From positions 1-50,631 of the forward strand of contig JANQWV010000043.1 in the NCBI GenBank assembly GCA_030729695.1: DNA of 50,631 nt. The letters run 5' to 3'. The DNA is from Flavobacteriales bacterium (GTDB lineage: Bacteria > Bacteroidota > Bacteroidia > Flavobacteriales_D > Sanyastnellaceae). The stretch's first letter is position 1. Each line of letters starts with the position of its first letter. The translations under genes and the position numbers were made by a program. Below are positions 32,122-41,301 of this stretch, piece after piece. The notes under the pieces are model-generated. The model was not told where the DNA came from. It saw only the letters and a program-made list of their open reading frames with translations, and did not search any database.

Positions 32122-35100
32122 ATGAAAGTTAAAAACCTACTTTTATCCTCTGGATTTATCGTTGCAGCAGCAGCGACGTTTATGTTGGTGGAAACCAACA
32201 ATCAGCGTGCATCCTTTGCACCACGTAACGTTCAGGCTGAAGGGTATAACGAGTCAGTGGACATTTTAAAGAAGCTTCGTGGTAACCTGGCGACAGGAAA
32301 TTTCGAGGTGAGTGATGTTGTGGAAATGACAGCGGCTGTAAACGACGTTGATCGTATGCAGGGAAATCGTGAATTGAACATGAGCTGGTGGGAAATGGGT
32401 CCTGACAACATCGGAGGCCGCACGCGTGCGATTCTTGCCTACACCAACGATGTGATTTTTGCTGGTTCTGTTACGGGAGGACTTTACAAATCAACCAACG
32501 GAGGTAATAACTGGTCTCGAGTTGAGTCTTTAGATAGCTTTGGAAAAGTAATGTCGATTAGTTCAATAGACGCTACTGAAGATGGAGCAATATACATCGG
32601 AACTGGAAGTCAGTTTGAGTCAGGTTTCGACGGAAGCGGTTCTAGTGGATCTATTGGTTGCGGTATGTACCGCTCTACTGACCAAGGGGCTTCTTGGGAA
32701 TTGGTGCCAGGTACTGACCCAACGGACTTTGCAAGTGGCGACAACTGGGCATACATAAATGATGTAAACGCAGATGCGAACATCCCAGGAAGAATCTGGA
32801 TTGCAGGTGCTGATGGGGTTGGATATTGGGAGCCAGGAATGACTGCTCCGAACATGAGTGTTTCTGGTATTCCGAATACTGGCGGACATGACGTTGAATG
32901 GTCTACTGACGGAACTGTTTGTTATGTTGGGGTTTCTAACGGACGTATTTACCGGTCATTGGACGGTGGTTCAAGTTTTGCTCAAGTAGGTGCTTCTTCA
33001 GGAATGAGCAACAAGCAACGTACACGCATTTCAATTTCTCGCGATGATTCCAATGTTGCATACGTATTGTATGCTCAAGGTGGAATTATGGGAGGAGTTT
33101 TTTATACATCTGATAAAGGAGATTCTTGGTCTGTTAAATGGCCTACTGGAATTGATAATGTATACTCTGTTTTCGGAGACAATGGTCAAGGATACTATGA
33201 CTTAGCCTTGGCTGTTAAACCAGGTGATCCAGGAGTATGTTGGGTTGGTGGTGTGACACTTTGGAAGGCAGGTGCTAACACACAACCAGAGCAAATCGCT
33301 GCGAACTTCGATTTCGGTAGCTCTCAGTACTATGTACACAGTGACGTTCAAACTTTTGAAATAGCTCCAAACGGTGATTGGTATATAGGAACTGATGGAG
33401 GTGTGTCGAAGTCTATCGACGGAGGTAACTCTTTCATTACAATGAACAGAGGTTACAACGTAACTCAGTTTTATGGAATTGCGCACGGAGGTGGTTATCC
33501 TGCTATGGGAGGAACTCAAGACAACGGAACAATTTTGATTCCTGGATTAGGAGATTCTAATTTCAATACCATTACTTGGCAGCAAGGTGTATCCGTTGGC
33601 GGCGGTGACGGTTTCGATTGTGAAATTTCGAATGTTACAGTTCCTGGCGTAAACGTTGCTTTCTCGTCTGTATACTACGGAGCAATCAGTCGTTTCAACG
33701 CACAAGGTTCTGGTGGAGGATTTTACGACGACGAAGTTATTGCAGCTATTGGCGACGATGGTGAGGCTGGATCTTTCTACACAACGCTTCGTTTGTTTGA
33801 AAACACCAACGACGAAAATTCTCAGCAATTTGTATGGTTAGTGAACAACCGTAACTACGATTTATTCTCTTCTGTAAACGGAACAGATACTACTTGGTTA
33901 GATACAACTTTGTATACACAAAACATGACTTTGCCTTTCCCTTACAGATTCCCTGTAGGAGATACGCTTAACTTCTGGGAGGTTTTGAATCGTCCAGCTG
34001 TGTACTCAACCACACCGCTTACTGTAGATCCTAACTATTCTTGGTTAGAGCCACAGGCGTTGACATCAACAATTGACTCTACTATTTGTGATACAACTAT
34101 TGTTGGTTATAATGAAGTGATTGATCAAATTATTGAACAGACAGTTACAATCTATTGGTCTGACACGATTATCAATCCTATTACAGGTGTAGAAATTATC
34201 GTGAGCGACAGTTCATTGGTAGTTGTTGGAGTAGATACAACTTATACGACTGTTCCTGTTTTAGACATTCAATGCACAACTACAACATGGTACTACTACG
34301 AGGCTGACCAATTAGAGAATGTTCGTGAGAAATGGCAAGTGCAAGACAAGTTTACCTCAATCTTCGTAACTGGATTCTTCGGTACGGAGGGATTGTGGAT
34401 GACGCGTCAAGCATTAAACTTCAATACAACTCCTGATTGGTGGAAAATAGGAAATGCTCCTGGATCAGGTGTGAAAGCTTATGAATTCTCGAAAGATGGC
34501 AATACGTTATACTACAGCAGCTGGAGCGGTTCCCTATATCGCGTAACCGGGTTCAATCAAGTTTGGAGTGTAGACGATATTTCAAACCTGACAACTAATA
34601 CAATTATAACGAATGCTGGGGGTACGATCACTAGTATCGCTTGTGACCCAAATGATCCTGATCACTTGGTATTTACCGTAGGTGGATATGGTAGCGTAGC
34701 TAGTGGTAAAGTAAGAGAAACATTTAACGCGACAGCAGCGACTCCAACATTTACGAATATTTGGTTAAATACTGCGCCGCTGAACAGAATGCCAATTTTC
34801 GCATCAGTAATCGATGTTAGTGATCCTTCTGGAAACACAATTGTATTGGGAACGGAATACGGTATTTGGGCTACCAGCGATGGTGGTACAAACTGGACGC
34901 ACAGCACAGGAGTTGCAACTGCTGTTCCAGCGGAGCCATCTGCTGGTGCAAGTGTAGGTTCATTGTCATATGTTCCTGTATTCGATCTTCGTCAACAACA
35001 AGTTGGTCAACGTCCATACATGAACCCTGAGAACTACGGTGTTATTTACGCGGGTACTCACGGACGTGGAATCTTCCGCAGCGATGATTTCTTCTCTGTT

Positions 35101-35397
35101 AACGTAGCTGAAAACAATGCTGCTGGTCAAGACGGAAACGATGTGAGCTTGTCGGTATATCCAAATCCAACAACCAACACAGCATTCGTTAACTTGAATG
35201 TTAATTCTACAGTAAGCCAAGCTTATGTTCAGGTTTATAACGTGAACGGACAGTTGGTGAAAAACTTAAATGTTGGACAATTGACTCCAGGTTCTCACAG
35301 AATAGATCTTGGTGTTGAGTCATTGTCAAATGGAACTTACGTAGTGAAAACATTCGCGGGCAATGCGAGCGGAACAGCTAAATTCATTAAGCAATAA
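32122..35397 (+). CDS. Large secreted BNR/sortilin-like protein with T9SS type A sorting domain
   Basis: 1091 residues. An N-terminal hydrophobic signal (about 5-22) is followed by a propeller of BNR-type repeats (GGLYKSTNGGNNWSRV, YRSLDGGSSFAQVG, STDGGVSKSIDGG-like) and the diagnostic MGGTQDNGT...GGGDGFDCE near residues 460-500. Residues about 640-730 form a Thr/Ile/Val-rich insert with many TT, SD and DTT steps that interrupts the repeats. The last ~80 residues are a T9SS type A domain (LSVYPNPTTNTAFVN...LSNGTYVVKTFAG...AKFIKQ). It is related to the product of 3854-7900 but lacks the LamG part. The codon pattern is noticeably cleaner than in the neighbours, suggesting high expression. TTTG (32060-32063) and TATCTTG (32081-32087) form a weak promoter. 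Confidence 0.88.
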   Translation: MKVKNLLLSSGFIVAAAATFMLVETNNQRASFAPRNVQAEGYNESVDILKKLRGNLATGNFEVSDVVEMTAAVNDVDRMQGNRELNMSWWEMGPDNIGGRTRAILAYTNDVIFAGSVTGGLYKSTNGGNNWSRVESLDSFGKVMSISSIDATEDGAIYIGTGSQFESGFDGSGSSGSIGCGMYRSTDQGASWELVPGTDPTDFASGDNWAYINDVNADANIPGRIWIAGADGVGYWEPGMTAPNMSVSGIPNTGGHDVEWSTDGTVCYVGVSNGRIYRSLDGGSSFAQVGASSGMSNKQRTRISISRDDSNVAYVLYAQGGIMGGVFYTSDKGDSWSVKWPTGIDNVYSVFGDNGQGYYDLALAVKPGDPGVCWVGGVTLWKAGANTQPEQIAANFDFGSSQYYVHSDVQTFEIAPNGDWYIGTDGGVSKSIDGGNSFITMNRGYNVTQFYGIAHGGGYPAMGGTQDNGTILIPGLGDSNFNTITWQQGVSVGGGDGFDCEISNVTVPGVNVAFSSVYYGAISRFNAQGSGGGFYDDEVIAAIGDDGEAGSFYTTLRLFENTNDENSQQFVWLVNNRNYDLFSSVNGTDTTWLDTTLYTQNMTLPFPYRFPVGDTLNFWEVLNRPAVYSTTPLTVDPNYSWLEPQALTSTIDSTICDTTIVGYNEVIDQIIEQTVTIYWSDTIINPITGVEIIVSDSSLVVVGVDTTYTTVPVLDIQCTTTTWYYYEADQLENVREKWQVQDKFTSIFVTGFFGTEGLWMTRQALNFNTTPDWWKIGNAPGSGVKAYEFSKDGNTLYYSSWSGSLYRVTGFNQVWSVDDISNLTTNTIITNAGGTITSIACDPNDPDHLVFTVGGYGSVASGKVRETFNATAATPTFTNIWLNTAPLNRMPIFASVIDVSDPSGNTIVLGTEYGIWATSDGGTNWTHSTGVATAVPAEPSAGASVGSLSYVPVFDLRQQQVGQRPYMNPENYGVIYAGTHGRGIFRSDDFFSVNVAENNAAGQDGNDVSLSVYPNPTTNTAFVNLNVNSTVSQAYVQVYNVNGQLVKNLNVGQLTPGSHRIDLGVESLSNGTYVVKTFAGNASGTAKFIKQ

Positions 35398-35414
35398 GCT
35401 TACTTAAATATTTG

Positions 35415-35444
35415 AAAAGAGGCCCTTTTGGGCCTCTTTTTTTT
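35415..35444 (+). terminator. Terminator after the T9SS protein gene
   Basis: AAAAGAGGCCC-TTTT-GGGCCTCTTTT is a perfect 11-bp stem followed by a T run. Confidence 0.92.
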
Positions 35445-35499
35445 ATGTGGAATTCCTCTATAATGACTTACTTTCGTCAGAAGCAACAGAGATAAGGAA

Positions 35500-36492
35500 A
35501 TGAGCAAGTATAGAACTGCAATAAACGGATTTGGGCGGATAGGTAGGACCTTACTCAAAGAAGTCCTGCGTCGCAATGAAATTGATGTTGTAGCTATTCA
35601 TGATCTCGCAGACATGCAAACCTTGTTGCATCTGCTGAAATACGATTCGACTCAGGGTATTTTTGAGATGCCAATAGAAGTTATAGACGCTAATACTGCC
35701 AGCATTGGTGGAAAGGAAATTGTTTTTTTGCAAAATCTTTCTGATTATCCTTGGAATGAGTTGAGTGTTGATTTGGTGTTCGAATGCACGGGGACAATGA
35801 AGACGGAAGCGCAGTGTGAAAAGCACATAAGCAATGGCGCGAAACGAGTTCTGCTATCTGCACCATCCGAGGATCTAATGCCCATGTGGATCGTAGGGGT
35901 GAATGATCATAACATAGACTTAGATCAGAAAATTATTTCATGCGCTTCATGTACAACGAACAATGCAGCGCCAATGATTCAGATTATTGATGAAGCATTC
36001 GGAGTAGAGAGCTGTTATATCTCTACGGTCCATTCCTATACCGGAGACCAAAAGCTGCACGATACACCGCACAAGGATTTACGCAGGGCTAGAGCAGCAG
36101 TTGCTTCGATAGTGCCTACGACAACAGGGGCAGCACGGGCCTTGACGAAAGTGTTTCCGCACTTAAGTGAAAGATTGGGAGGATGTGGAATTCGGGTTCC
36201 GGTTCCGAACGGATCTCTTTCCGACTTAACATTTATGGTTCGAAGTAAAACGACTGCAAAGGAAGTGAACGACTTGTTTGAGGCTTGGGCGAATACGCGT
36301 CAAAGTATTCTTGAAGTTTCACACGAGCCCTTGGTTTCAAGAGATATAGTTGGAAATAAACACAGTTGTATTATTGACGCTGAATTAACTTCCGTTATTG
36401 GTTACATGATTAAAGTTGTTGGCTGGTACGACAATGAAATGGGATATAGCAATAGACTTTTAGATGCAGCCGAAAAATTAATGAAACACTAA
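35500..36492 (+). CDS. gap: Glyceraldehyde-3-phosphate dehydrogenase, type I
   Basis: 330 residues. It oxidises glyceraldehyde 3-phosphate to 1,3-bisphosphoglycerate with NAD. The Rossmann motif INGFGRIGR (8-16), catalytic Cys151 in SCASCTTNN and His178 in STVHSYTGDQ are present. The acidic residue in AIHDLAD favours NAD over NADP. A TACTTTCG element (35469-35476, one mismatch) lies 23 bases upstream. The next three genes abut it with gaps of zero, zero and one base, so gap leads an operon. The genome may hold a second gap copy (inference from related genomes). Confidence 0.95.
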   Translation: MSKYRTAINGFGRIGRTLLKEVLRRNEIDVVAIHDLADMQTLLHLLKYDSTQGIFEMPIEVIDANTASIGGKEIVFLQNLSDYPWNELSVDLVFECTGTMKTEAQCEKHISNGAKRVLLSAPSEDLMPMWIVGVNDHNIDLDQKIISCASCTTNNAAPMIQIIDEAFGVESCYISTVHSYTGDQKLHDTPHKDLRRARAAVASIVPTTTGAARALTKVFPHLSERLGGCGIRVPVPNGSLSDLTFMVRSKTTAKEVNDLFEAWANTRQSILEVSHEPLVSRDIVGNKHSCIIDAELTSVIGYMIKVVGWYDNEMGYSNRLLDAAEKLMKH

Positions 36493-36930
36493 ATGGAGTT
36501 TTACCAGTTCATATTGTATGGTTTTTTAGCGGTAGTGAAATTTGTCATTACTCCTTTTACCATTTATGCAACGGGTAAAGAAAGCATTCAGTTTGGAGAG
36601 GTAGTATTGACCACAGGAACAGGAGCTGCAGTAGGCGTGCTTATGTTTTACTACGGAGGAACTTACTTGTTTAAATGGACAAGCCACTGGAAATCGAAAA
36701 ATCCGAAGCCAATATTTACAAAGGGCAGAAGGAGGATTGTTTACATCAAGAATAAATTCGGACTCATTGGTTTCATAGCGATTTCGGCAATCATCTCGGT
36801 TCCGATAACTTCACTTCTAGCCGCTAAATTTTTTAAGCACAACAGATTCACGCCACTATGGTTAATATGTGGATTCATGATTTGGTCGTTCATTCTTTCT
36901 TCGGCGGCCTATTACATCAAATGGTTTTAA
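36493..36930 (+). CDS. Small multi-pass membrane protein, unknown function
   Basis: 145 residues with about four hydrophobic helices (about 5-25, 37-60, 90-112, 122-143) and a basic cytoplasmic loop (SKNPKPIFTKGRRR). Its ATG directly follows the gap stop codon with no spacer, and the next gene directly follows its own stop, so expression is locked to the operon. I do not recognise the family; there is no transporter or enzyme motif. Confidence 0.72.
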   Translation: MEFYQFILYGFLAVVKFVITPFTIYATGKESIQFGEVVLTTGTGAAVGVLMFYYGGTYLFKWTSHWKSKNPKPIFTKGRRRIVYIKNKFGLIGFIAISAIISVPITSLLAAKFFKHNRFTPLWLICGFMIWSFILSSAAYYIKWF

Positions 36931-37662
36931 ATGAAAAAGTATAAAGCAATCCTTTGGGATTTAGATGGCACCCTTTGGGATTTAAATGGAAATACAACCA
37001 TTGCGCTGAAACAACTCTTTCAACGATTCGAATCGAGCAATTTTCAAAACACGTCACAAGATGAATTTTTAAGATGTTACCCGAAGCACAACGAACGTGT
37101 TTGGGCGCTTTATCGTGAAGGGAAAATTGCTAAGGAAGAGCTGAGAAATAAGCGCTTCATTGATTTGTTCGATGAAGTAAATGCGAAGTATGATTTAGAT
37201 TTCGTAGAATTATTCGCAACCGAGTTTTTGGCTATTTGCCCAAGACTTCCTCATCTCATTGAAGGAGCCCGTGTAATTTTAGAATCGTCTAAGGATAAGT
37301 ACACGCATGTTATTTTAACCAACGGCTTCATCGAAGTACAAGGATTTAAAATGGCAGCTGCAGAAATAGAACATTACTTTTCAACTGTTGTATACAGCGA
37401 AGAGGCGGGGGTGCGTAAGCCGCATCAGGCTATTTTTGATTTAGCGCTTCAACGTGCGAATTGCACAGCTGAAGAGGCGCTTATGATTGGTGATGATTGG
37501 GATGCAGATATTTTGGGTGCGAGAAATGCTGGAATAGATCAGGTGTTTTTTACGGCCACAGAAAAACGCTTGGCGGAATTACACGACGGGAAATCTGTAC
37601 GTCACAACTATGTTCCTACCTTTACCATTGATACGTTAGACGAATTGAAAAACATTATTTAA
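36931..37662 (+). CDS. HAD-superfamily hydrolase, YjjG-like nucleotidase
   Basis: 243 residues. HAD motif I is DLDGT (Asp10, Asp12), motif II ILTNGF, motif III RKPHQAIF and motif IV MIGDDWDADILGA. A helical cap lies at about 20-85. The arrangement LWDLDGTLWDL and TNGFIEVQ fits the YjjG group, which removes phosphate from non-canonical pyrimidine nucleotides. Substrate specificity cannot be read with certainty. The ATG abuts the preceding stop. Confidence 0.88.
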   Translation: MKKYKAILWDLDGTLWDLNGNTTIALKQLFQRFESSNFQNTSQDEFLRCYPKHNERVWALYREGKIAKEELRNKRFIDLFDEVNAKYDLDFVELFATEFLAICPRLPHLIEGARVILESSKDKYTHVILTNGFIEVQGFKMAAAEIEHYFSTVVYSEEAGVRKPHQAIFDLALQRANCTAEEALMIGDDWDADILGARNAGIDQVFFTATEKRLAELHDGKSVRHNYVPTFTIDTLDELKNII

Positions 37663-37663
37663 T

Positions 37664-37981
37664 ATGGAAAATAACAACGAAGCTCCTCAGCCAATAAGCA
37701 TTGAGTTAACTGAAAACATTGCGGAAGGTACCTATTCAAATCTTGCAGTAATCACCCACAGCACCTCTGAATTCGTTCTCGATTTCATTCGCGTAATGCC
37801 GAATGTTCCAAAAGCAAAAGTTCAGTCTAGAATCATTATGACTCCGCAGCATGCAAAACGATTAATGAAAGCGTTACAAGAGAACATTTCTAAATTCGAA
37901 GTGCAGAATGGGGTTATCAAGGAAGGGTCAACGGACGTACAATTTCCAATGACTTTCGGAGGTCCTCAAGGACAGGCTTAA
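37664..37981 (+). CDS. DUF3467 family protein
   Basis: 105 residues. The core EGTYSNLAVITHSTSEFVLDF, MPNVPKAKVQSRIIMTPQHAK and LMKALQENISKFE is the conserved DUF3467 pattern, a small cytoplasmic family of unknown function. It is the last gene of the gap operon (one base after the preceding stop) and overlaps the convergent dihydroorotase-like gene by four bases. Confidence 0.87.
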   Translation: MENNNEAPQPISIELTENIAEGTYSNLAVITHSTSEFVLDFIRVMPNVPKAKVQSRIIMTPQHAKRLMKALQENISKFEVQNGVIKEGSTDVQFPMTFGGPQGQA

Positions 37982-39216
37982 TCGATTAGCGAATTAACTG
38001 CACCGTTTAATTCAGAGTTGAAGAAAGGCGTGTTCTTGCCTCGAGAAGTCCATGTCGTATTCGACACCGAAGTTTTTCCTTTTGTTGAAATGAGTATCAA
38101 GCGAGCGGGTTCCCCAACTTCCATTTGAATAGGAGGTATGTTGGCAGAGAACTCAGCACCTATCGTGAATTTCTCAAGCAATGTTTCAATCGGAACTTCT
38201 TTATCAACTTCACTGAAGATGGTTTGGAAAGCGATTTCAATTCCGCTAATTCCGAAGTTTGCATACTCGAATTCCAATTCTTTGTTTTCAATTGCAAGAG
38301 GTGTATGTTGACTTTCAACAGCATCGATCGTGCCGTCTAACAATCCGTTTATTAGCGCTTTTCTATCTGCACTGCTTCTGTACGGAGGCCATACTTTCTT
38401 GTTGCTGTCGTAATCAATCATGTCTTCATGCGTGAAGGAAAGTTGATGCGCTGCAATGGAGCAAGTCACTTGCAGTTCCTCTTTCTTAGCTTTGCGAATC
38501 ATCTCTAATCCTTTTGCAGTTGAGATGCTATAGAAGTGAAGACTTCCTCCGGTGTATTTCAATAAGGCCAAGTCTCTTTGAATACGAAGGGTTTCGCTTA
38601 ATTCGCTCGCTCCCTTCAATCCCATTTTTACGCTGGTTTTTCCTTCGTGCATTTGTGCCTTTGGGTGAACCGAATAATCGTTCGGCGCGACGAAAATGCG
38701 CGTGTTTGTTTGTTTCGAGTACTCCAATGCACGCATCATGAGTTCTGTGGATACAGCGTGTTCATCTTCTGTAAAACCTATTGCTCCTGCGTTTTGAAGT
38801 TCTGCAAATTCGGTGAGTTGTTTCCCTTTCATTTCTTTTGAAAGAGAACCTAACGGTAGAATTTGAAAAGTATCTGTGTTTTGTTTTGTTAAGAACTGAA
38901 CAGCTCCTTGGTTGTCTGTTACCGGCATGAGTGAAGGCATGAGGCACACGCGAGCGTATCCGCCTTTTTTAGCTGCAGCTATTCCTGAGCGTAACGATTC
39001 GTTTTGTTCAAATCCGGGCTCACCGAAATTTGCGCGAAGATCAGTGAAAGCGATTGAAAGCAGGTGGTCTTTTCCTGCAATAACTTTTGATTTTCCAACA
39101 GGAAGATTTTTTCCTATTGCCGAAATAACACCGTTGGTAATCTCAACATCCATTATTTTCAAATGGTGCTTCGAAAGTGGTGCGAAGAGTTTGGCGTTTT
39201 GAATAAGTGTTTTCAT
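37978..39216 (-). CDS. Dihydroorotase-like protein lacking metal-binding residues (probable pseudoenzyme)
   Basis: 412 residues with the fold and length of class I dihydroorotases, but key residues are lost. The DxHxHxREPG signature reads DLRANFGEPG (59-68): both zinc-binding His are Arg61 and Asn63, and the substrate-binding Arg is Gly65. The later TPHHL motif reads IAAHQLSF and the TDHAPH motif reads SQHTPLA. Catalysis by the normal zinc mechanism is therefore unlikely. In other bacteria, inactive dihydroorotase homologues pair with aspartate transcarbamoylase as a structural partner; no pyrB is in this window. Its ATG overlaps the preceding stop by four bases (ATGA), coupling it to the BatA-type gene. 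Confidence 0.85.
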   Translation of the reverse strand: MKTLIQNAKLFAPLSKHHLKIMDVEITNGVISAIGKNLPVGKSKVIAGKDHLLSIAFTDLRANFGEPGFEQNESLRSGIAAAKKGGYARVCLMPSLMPVTDNQGAVQFLTKQNTDTFQILPLGSLSKEMKGKQLTEFAELQNAGAIGFTEDEHAVSTELMMRALEYSKQTNTRIFVAPNDYSVHPKAQMHEGKTSVKMGLKGASELSETLRIQRDLALLKYTGGSLHFYSISTAKGLEMIRKAKKEELQVTCSIAAHQLSFTHEDMIDYDSNKKVWPPYRSSADRKALINGLLDGTIDAVESQHTPLAIENKELEFEYANFGISGIEIAFQTIFSEVDKEVPIETLLEKFTIGAEFSANIPPIQMEVGEPARLILISTKGKTSVSNTTWTSRGKNTPFFNSELNGAVNSLID

Positions 39217-41258
39217 ATTTTCGACTTCCAAATTTTAATCAAAATAATTTCTAATGCAAGGAACAATAGCGCAGCGTAAATGAGGTATTTCCACAAAGAA
39301 ATTCCACCACCCAATTCTGTTGCTAAAGATTGAAGCATTTCTGCATTCGCTTCTTTGAATGAGAATTCAGTTAATCCAACTTGTTGTGCAAGTTTTGTAA
39401 GTTCTTCTGAAGTAAAAATCTCAGTGTTGCTTTCGCTGTTGTTGAAGTTCATGGCAACAGGCATAAGGTTCGAACCGTTTTCCTTCACAACATAAAAGCC
39501 TGATTCATTCATTTCAGTCGGAAGAAATACTTCAGTTGCTCCGCCAACGCTTCTCGATTGTGCAATGAATGTTTTGGAATTATTCGTGCTGCTAATTTCA
39601 AACAGTCCTTCTGCCGTTGCTGGTGTGTGGCTTAATGTCAAGAACGATTCTTTTCCTAGCTGGTAGTACAATTGTTGAGCATCGGCGCTTGTCTCTGCTG
39701 CACGAAGCAAGCTAACCGGGAACAAGGCGTGTGCAAGAAATGTGCTTTCTGTTTTTAAGGTTGAAACCGAACATGTGAAAAGTCTACCTTTTCCAACCTG
39801 GGTTAACGCCAGTAGCGGCGTGTTGTCTTGAAATGAAATGAGCGGAACAGATTGCAGGTTGCTATTGTTTAGCGGAAAGTGCAAAGTTGCCGATGGTAAG
39901 GACGCGTTGTTCTGTAATTTCTCGAAAGCCGGACTGTAAAACGGATTGCTTAAATCCACTGCGGTTGCCGAAAGTGCTGTGTTTGATTTTTGTCCGAGCT
40001 GCACGCCGTTGCATCTTCCTAAGAAATTGTTGTAAGTCAGCAAATCGGAGACGGAGTGAGGAATTACAAATACACTACCACCTTGCTGAACATAGGAGGA
40101 AAGATCGCCAATCAATTGTGGAGATAGTGATTGAACACCTTGCAGAATTACGAAATTCGAAGATTGAATAGCCTCACTTGTTATGGATGATGCGTTAACA
40201 GAATTGAAATTGTATTGCGGGTCTTCGGCGAAAAGTTGTGCGACGTTCTGCTGTTCACTTCCAACAATATTCAGAATATTTATTTTTTCGGAAATGGCAT
40301 AAGCGAAATAATGAACATCATCGAACACAATTGGGAAGTCGTTTATCCGCACACTGCCATAATGAAATCCGGTTTGCGTGGTGCTAAAGGCAACTGGAAT
40401 GGTCGTTATTCCATGCGCTGAAAGTGTTACGCTGCTTACCGCTTTTTGAATTCCGTCGAGTTCTACACTCAAAGGAATGTTGCTTACTTCTTCAGCACTG
40501 TGGTTTTGAATCACAACCAAAAGTGTGTCCGAATTATTCAGAATACGCTGTGGCGTTGAGAAATAGATTGAATCGATGCTAATGTTTTTCTGCATCTCGA
40601 ATGCGGCAGGAATGGCTGTTACAAATTCATTTTGCGCATTTGTAATTTCTTGAACGTCACTTGTGCTTTGCTGAAAGTCTGATATCCAGTAATAGAGGCG
40701 AATATCAGCGGCAGATTTTCCAAGTAGGTCACGCTGGCGATCGAATACGGCGCTGAGTTGTTTGGTCTCAGGACTGAAGGAAATGCTTTGAATGGTTTGT
40801 AAGGCCTCGTCTTTCGATAAAAGGCGTTGGTCAGTTCCTTTGAAATTATTCGAGATAATCTGAAAGCGATCGTTGTTCGAGAAGGAACTTACAATAGCAC
40901 TTGCTTTTTGTTTGGAAGATTCTAAAAACGAAACACCGTCTATTTGTCCTTGCATACTAAGACTGTTGTCTACGTATACACTCACGGCGCGCGCGCCATT
41001 CATTTTCTCGCTTAATGCGGTTGGAAAGAAAGGTTGAGCGAAAGCAAAGATTATTGAAGCAAACACGAGCAATCTGCAGAGCAGAATGAGCAGATGACGA
41101 ATTTTAGAAGATTTAGTGGTTTCCGATTTCACTTCTTTGAGGAAGGAAACATTTGAAAAGGCAATTTTCTTATACCTACGAAAATTAAAGAGGTGAATAA
41201 GAACCGGAACGGCTAGTGCAGTAAGGGCCCAAAGTATTTCGGGGTGTACGAATCGCAT
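39213..41258 (-). CDS. BatA-domain membrane protein
   Basis: 681 residues. The N-terminal BatA domain has the double-membrane-helix signature MRFVHPEILWALTALAVPVL, then HLFNFRRYKKIAFSNVSFLK and a second helix (about 57-77). Next comes a von Willebrand A-like segment starting VSVYVDNSLSMQGQ (about 86-250), beta-rich domains including a glutamine-amidotransferase-like stretch (NFVILQGVQSLSPQLI...GGSVFVIPH), and a last membrane helix near the C-terminus (YLIYAALLFLALEIILI). The MIDAS DxSxS is degenerate (DNSLS). Function is not established. An exact TATCTTTG at 41268-41275 lies inside a longer frame (to 41285), so the ATG at 41258 is the start. Confidence 0.86.
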   Translation of the reverse strand: MRFVHPEILWALTALAVPVLIHLFNFRRYKKIAFSNVSFLKEVKSETTKSSKIRHLLILLCRLLVFASIIFAFAQPFFPTALSEKMNGARAVSVYVDNSLSMQGQIDGVSFLESSKQKASAIVSSFSNNDRFQIISNNFKGTDQRLLSKDEALQTIQSISFSPETKQLSAVFDRQRDLLGKSAADIRLYYWISDFQQSTSDVQEITNAQNEFVTAIPAAFEMQKNISIDSIYFSTPQRILNNSDTLLVVIQNHSAEEVSNIPLSVELDGIQKAVSSVTLSAHGITTIPVAFSTTQTGFHYGSVRINDFPIVFDDVHYFAYAISEKINILNIVGSEQQNVAQLFAEDPQYNFNSVNASSITSEAIQSSNFVILQGVQSLSPQLIGDLSSYVQQGGSVFVIPHSVSDLLTYNNFLGRCNGVQLGQKSNTALSATAVDLSNPFYSPAFEKLQNNASLPSATLHFPLNNSNLQSVPLISFQDNTPLLALTQVGKGRLFTCSVSTLKTESTFLAHALFPVSLLRAAETSADAQQLYYQLGKESFLTLSHTPATAEGLFEISSTNNSKTFIAQSRSVGGATEVFLPTEMNESGFYVVKENGSNLMPVAMNFNNSESNTEIFTSEELTKLAQQVGLTEFSFKEANAEMLQSLATELGGGISLWKYLIYAALLFLALEIILIKIWKSKI

Positions 41259-41267
41259 TTCGAAGCT

Positions 41268-41275
41268 CAAAGATA
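41268..41275 (-). promoter_or_regulatory. -7 element for the BatA-type gene
   Basis: The minus strand reads TATCTTTG, nine bases before the ATG at 41258. The divergent PLP-enzyme gene has its own element only 14 bases away. Confidence 0.6.
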
Positions 41276-41289
41276 GCGCATACATTTCG

Positions 41290-41297
41290 TATTTTCG
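41290..41297 (+). promoter_or_regulatory. -7-like element four bases before the PLP-enzyme gene
   Basis: TATTTTCG-TCAA-ATG: one mismatch to TAnnTTTG, again with four bases to the start codon at 41302. Confidence 0.42.
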
Positions 41298-41301
41298 TCA
41301 A

